Below are positions 60,951 through 64,000 of a stretch of DNA of 64,000 nt, piece after piece. A program made the position numbers and the translations under genes. Every line of letters starts with the position of its first letter. Positions within the stretch are counted from its first letter, which is position 1. Location of the stretch: contig NZ_JAGYPL010000001.1 in NCBI RefSeq assembly GCF_018343715.1, positions 372,001 to 436,000 of the forward strand, given 5' to 3'. This DNA comes from Bacillus sp. FJAT-49711. GTDB taxonomy: Bacteria; Bacillota; Bacilli; Bacillales; Bacillaceae_C. The notes under the pieces were generated by a model. It ran no database searches, was not told the origin of the DNA, and saw only the letters and a program-made list of their open reading frames with translations.

Positions 60951-61063
60951 TCTAATAAGAAAATACATCGGTTCTTATGCTGGGAGCTCCATTCCCATTT
61001 TAAACCTCGGTTTTGTAAACAAAATATATCTCTTGCATTAAATAGCAACATTGTTTAAGTAAG
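60951..61063. repeat. Diverged direct repeat, copy A (after era)
   Basis: From ctaataagaaaa to acattgttt this matches 62650-62764 with many changes; the block agctccattcccat (60985-60998) is identical in both. No gene is seen here. Confidence 0.55.
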
Positions 61064-61165
61064 ATCTATCCAAATTTTTGATTGGTTACTTTAACAAATT
61101 TTATTCAGTATTACGTCTTGTTTTAGTGAGAAAATATGTTTACTACTTTGAAAGGCGGGATTTAC

Positions 61166-61309
61166 ATGTATGAGTTCACGTGGAAAGTTTTCAAAGAGAC
61201 AGGTAATGTTGATACGTACTTGCTTCTAAAGGAACTTGAAAAAGAAGAGCATATGAATATTCTGCCGCATATGGAACATTCAGATGAAATAGATTATCCT
61301 GTAACATAA
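61166..61309 (+). CDS. yqzL: YqzL family small protein
   Basis: The 47-residue product reads [20 protein letters not shown], then [10 protein letters not shown]. It matches YqzL, a short conserved protein placed between era and recO in Bacilli; its function is unknown. ATG 61166 follows aggcgg by 7 bases. It ends 43 bases before recO. Confidence 0.9.
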   Translation: MYEFTWKVFKETGNVDTYLLLKELEKEEHMNILPHMEHSDEIDYPVT

Positions 61310-61352
61310 GAACTTGTGTTTTTGCCCCAGATTTGAAAGGGGACATTTATTC

Positions 61353-62105
61353 ATGGTGGAAAAATACGAAGGAATTGTTATAAGATCTACGGACTATGGG
61401 GAATCAAATAAAATAGTGACGATATTTACAAGAGAAGCTGGGAAAATCGCCGGTATGGCAAGAGGGGCAAAAAAGACAAACAGCCGCCTTGCCAGCCCTA
61501 CCCAGCTTTTTACTTATGGTTATTTTATGATCCAAGGAAATCGAAGCTTAGGGACAATGCAACAGGCTGAATTAATAACTTCTTTAAGAGCAATTCGTGA
61601 GGATATTTTTAAGACAGCTTATGCAACTTATATTGCGGATTTACTGGATAAAGGAACAGGGGAAAGGGAGCGTAATCCTTTTTTATTTGAATTGTTGCTG
61701 CAAACCCTTCAATATATTAACGAGGATTATGATCCTGACATTGTAACGAATATTTTTGAGATGAAAATGTTAAACGTCCTAGGATTATATCCTGAGATGA
61801 ATCAATGTACAGTATGTGGTAGTACCGAAGCACAATTCGGATTATCTATTAAGGAAAATGGATTAATCTGTCATCAGTGCTTTGAAAAAGATCCTCACTT
61901 TTTTCCATTATCACAAAATGCAGTAAAGCTGCTTCGATTATTTTATTTTTTTGATATTCACAGGCTTGGATCCATATCCGTTAAGCCTGAAACGAAAAAA
62001 GAATTAAAGGATGCCATATCACTATACTATGATGAATATTCTGGATTACAATTAAAGTCAAAACGTTTTCTTGATCAGCTAGATAAGTTAAAAGGACAGA
62101 TATAA
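61353..62105 (+). CDS. recO: DNA repair protein RecO
   Basis: The 250-residue recombination mediator loads RecA with RecR. The N-terminal OB fold has [20 protein letters not shown] and [11 protein letters not shown]. The C-terminal zinc part has CTVCGS and [11 protein letters not shown] 61353 follows aaagggga by about 9 bases; the longer form has an improbable cysteine-rich start. It follows era and yqzL as usual. Confidence 0.95.
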   Translation: MVEKYEGIVIRSTDYGESNKIVTIFTREAGKIAGMARGAKKTNSRLASPTQLFTYGYFMIQGNRSLGTMQQAELITSLRAIREDIFKTAYATYIADLLDKGTGERERNPFLFELLLQTLQYINEDYDPDIVTNIFEMKMLNVLGLYPEMNQCTVCGSTEAQFGLSIKENGLICHQCFEKDPHFFPLSQNAVKLLRLFYFFDIHRLGSISVKPETKKELKDAISLYYDEYSGLQLKSKRFLDQLDKLKGQI

Positions 62106-62344
62106 AAGGAAAGTGGCAGCACCAGCTCCTTTTACATCGCACCGCCGCATCATGTAAATCCTGGGAAGCATTTTCTAAGTTGAAAAAGTTTATGTGAACT
62201 TTTTAAGCTATTTTAGCACTTGCTGTTCTGACGCCTGAATCTAACAAGCGAGCAAAAGACTGCGTAACTGGCACGAAGCTTTTTGGAAATTGCACAGAGA
62301 ACATACTATACTTTTCTTCATTTTGAGAAAAGATATTTGACAAT

Positions 62345-62374
62345 TTGACCATTATCAGCTATTTTTTGTATATG
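62345..62374 (+). promoter_or_regulatory. Candidate promoter of glyQ-glyS
   Basis: TTGACC (62345-62350) and TATATG (62369-62374) are 18 bases apart, directly before the T-box leader. A TTGACA at 62337 lacks a matching -10. Sequence 62106-62336 has no gene. Confidence 0.45.
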
Positions 62375-62384
62375 ATAAATGAAT

Positions 62385-62592
62385 AAGTCGTTGCAAAGAA
62401 AGAAAGAAGTAGCTAATGGTAATCCTTAAATTAGCGAATCCGGGATAGTGGAAGCCGGGTTATGGTCATTAGTGAAGGCACTCTGGAGCAACTTTATTGA
62501 AAGATGGCCGTTTTTGCGGCAAATAGGGTGGAACCGCGGGATAACTCTCGTCCCTATGCTTTATGACAAGCATAGAGACGAGAGTTTTTTAT
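62385..62592 (+). promoter_or_regulatory. T-box leader of glyQS
   Basis: The T-box core AGGGTGGAACCGCG is at 62525-62538. The terminator that follows is a strong stem (actctcgtc...ctatgctt with its complement, then T6) at 62543-62592. A GGC codon within tgaaggcac (about 62475-62483) is a plausible glycine specifier. Uncharged tRNA-Gly should promote read-through. Confidence 0.95.
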
Positions 62593-62649
62593 TATAGCTA
62601 TTTTTTAAAGTTGATTGTTTTGGTAAATGCTCAAGAGCTGGCTTTACAC

Positions 62650-62764
62650 CTAGTAAGAAAGTTTAGATGTTAATAGCCGGTAGCTCCATTCCCATATTAA
62701 TATCAGTTTTGAGGATAAAATCTAATATCCATAATTAGATTTATATCAAAAAGCAATAATGTTT
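62650..62764. repeat. Diverged direct repeat, copy B (before glyQ)
   Basis: This matches copy A at 60951-61063. The block agctccattcccat at 62682-62695 is identical and aataatgttt near the end parallels aacattgttt. It lies between the T-box and glyQ. Confidence 0.55.
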
Positions 62765-62805
62765 GGAAAAAGAACCTTTATTTTTGGTCAGAAAGGAAGA
62801 GAGAT

Positions 62806-63702
62806 ATGAATATACAGGAAATGATTTTAGCTTTACAAAAGCACTGGTCTGATTACGGGTGTATATTAATGCAAGCATATGATGTTGAAAAGGGAGCAGG
62901 TACAATGAGCCCATATACTTTTTTGCGAGCAATTGGGCCTGAACCATGGAATGTTGCCTACGTCGAACCATCTAGACGACCTGCGGATGGGCGTTATGGT
63001 GAAAATCCAAATCGCTTATATCAACACCACCAATTTCAAGTGATCATGAAGCCTTCTCCAGACAATATTCAAGAAATGTATTTAGATTCATTAAAAGCTC
63101 TAGGTATTAATCCTTTAGAGCATGATATTCGTTTTGTTGAAGATAATTGGGAAAATCCATCGCTAGGTTGTGCTGGCCTTGGTTGGGAAGTCTGGCTGGA
63201 CGGTATGGAAGTAACACAATTTACTTACTTCCAACAAGTTGGCGGTCTAGAGTGTAAACCCGTATCCGTTGAATTGACTTATGGAATTGAAAGACTCGCT
63301 TCTTATATACAGGAAAAAGAAAACGTGTTTGATTTGGAATGGACAAATGGATTTACAGTAAGGGATATATTTTATCAGCCCGAATATGAACATTCCAAGT
63401 ATGCATTCGAATCTTCCAATCAAGATATGTTATTTAATCTGTTTTATACGTATGAAACAGAAGCGAAGAAGCAAATGGAATTAGGTCTTGTGCACCCTGC
63501 CTATGATTATATTTTGAAATGTTCCCACGTATTTAATCTTTTGGATGCTAAAGGGGCAATATCGGTTACTGAGCGAACAGCCTATATTGGCAGGATGAGG
63601 AGCATGGCTCGGCAGGTAGCTAAAACATTTTACGAGGAACGAGAAAAGCTTGGATTCCCTATATTAAATCATTTAAAAGAGGAGGCCGCAGGGAATGAGT
63701 AA
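62806..63702 (+). CDS. glyQ: Glycyl-tRNA synthetase alpha subunit
   Basis: The 298-residue subunit carries the class II active site. [56 protein letters not shown] and FTYFQQVGG are typical. It works as a heterotetramer with GlyS. ATG 62806 follows ggaagagag. The stop overlaps the start of glyS. Confidence 0.97.
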   Translation: MNIQEMILALQKHWSDYGCILMQAYDVEKGAGTMSPYTFLRAIGPEPWNVAYVEPSRRPADGRYGENPNRLYQHHQFQVIMKPSPDNIQEMYLDSLKALGINPLEHDIRFVEDNWENPSLGCAGLGWEVWLDGMEVTQFTYFQQVGGLECKPVSVELTYGIERLASYIQEKENVFDLEWTNGFTVRDIFYQPEYEHSKYAFESSNQDMLFNLFYTYETEAKKQMELGLVHPAYDYILKCSHVFNLLDAKGAISVTERTAYIGRMRSMARQVAKTFYEEREKLGFPILNHLKEEAAGNE

Positions 63703-64000
63703 GCGAGATTTATTATTAGAGATCGGCATTGAAGAAATGCCAGCGCGATTTATAAATAAGGCAATTCGTGAATTGGGACAAAAAATAGAAGAGTGGTTTC
63801 AGGAAAATAAAATATCTTTTCAAGAAGTCAACCTGTTTTCGACCCCAAGAAGATTGGCCGTATTAGTGAAAGAAGTAGCGGAATCTCAAAATGATACGGA
63901 AGAAGAGCTAAAAGGTCCGGCTAAGAAAATTCTTTTTGATGGCGAAGGTAATTGGTCAAAAGCCGCTATCGGATTTGCGAAATCAAATGGATTATCTGTA
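63695..64000 (+). CDS. glyS: Glycyl-tRNA synthetase beta subunit, N-terminal part (3' cut by window)
   Basis: 102 residues are present. The protein starts [19 protein letters not shown] and has [11 protein letters not shown] and ELKGPAKK, which fits GlyS. The beta subunit binds tRNA. ATG 63695 lies within the last codons of glyQ, with ggaggc before it, so the two are coupled. Confidence 0.95.
   Translation, partial: MSKRDLLLEIGIEEMPARFINKAIRELGQKIEEWFQENKISFQEVNLFSTPRRLAVLVKEVAESQNDTEEELKGPAKKILFDGEGNWSKAAIGFAKSNGLSV

Overview
The window is a continuous stretch of a low-GC, spore-forming, competence-capable member of the Bacillaceae. Gene order follows, from memory, two blocks of the Bacillus subtilis chromosome (mnmA to mtnN, and yqeG to glyS). 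Supporting marks are AGGAGG-type ribosome sites, frequent TTG and GTG starts, T-box leaders, a CIRCE operator, intact sigK, gpr, sda, yqfCD and comEABC. No IS, prophage, CRISPR, rRNA or tRNA gene was seen, so this is core chromosome. Species cannot be named from this sequence alone.

Layout. 1-9.3 kb: tail of mnmA, yrrB, recD2, yrrD, a zinc-ribbon gene, yrrI, then T-box/alaS and the ireB-ruvX-yrzB group. 9.6-16.3 kb: mltG, trmR, udk, greA, pbpI, yrrS, mtnN. 16.3-20.8 kb: an M3 oligoendopeptidase, uninterrupted sigK, divergent pssA and psd, and sda facing a DnaA-box cluster. 21.1-26.2 kb: yqeG, yqeH, aroE, yqeI, nadD, yqeK, rsfS, yqeM. 26.3-32.6 kb: comER opposite comEA-comEB-comEC, then yqzM and holA. 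32.9-38.1 kb: rpsT, gpr, yqxA, lepA, hemW. 38.5-46.5 kb: the CIRCE-controlled hrcA-grpE-dnaK-dnaJ group with prmA, rsmE and mtaB. 47.1-55.2 kb: deoC, a Na/Pi transporter, rpsU, yqeY, a NfeD protease with flotillin floA, yqfB, sporulation genes yqfC and yqfD, phoH. 55.9-64 kb: pgpH, ybeY, dgkA, cdd, era, yqzL, recO, then T-box/glyQ and the start of glyS.

Themes. Many genes act on translation: tRNA modification (mnmA, trmR, mtaB), ribosome assembly and modification (yqeH, yqeI, rsfS, era, ybeY, prmA, rsmE), ribosomal proteins S20 and S21, LepA, and two aminoacyl-tRNA synthetases. A second set covers stress and chaperones, and a third DNA uptake and repair (comE, recD2, recO, ruvX, holA). Sporulation genes are scattered among them.

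No clearly new multi-gene system was found. The more unusual signals are non-coding: families of inverted-repeat elements in the gene gaps, some joined to terminator hairpins; the DnaA-box cluster between sda and yqeG; tandem hairpins in the leaders of rpsU and deoC; and a 17-codon ORF coupled by ATGA to hemW. Absences relative to B. subtilis are also notable: spoIIP is missing between gpr and yqxA, and the tRNA hydroxylation pair yrrN/yrrO is missing beside trmR.
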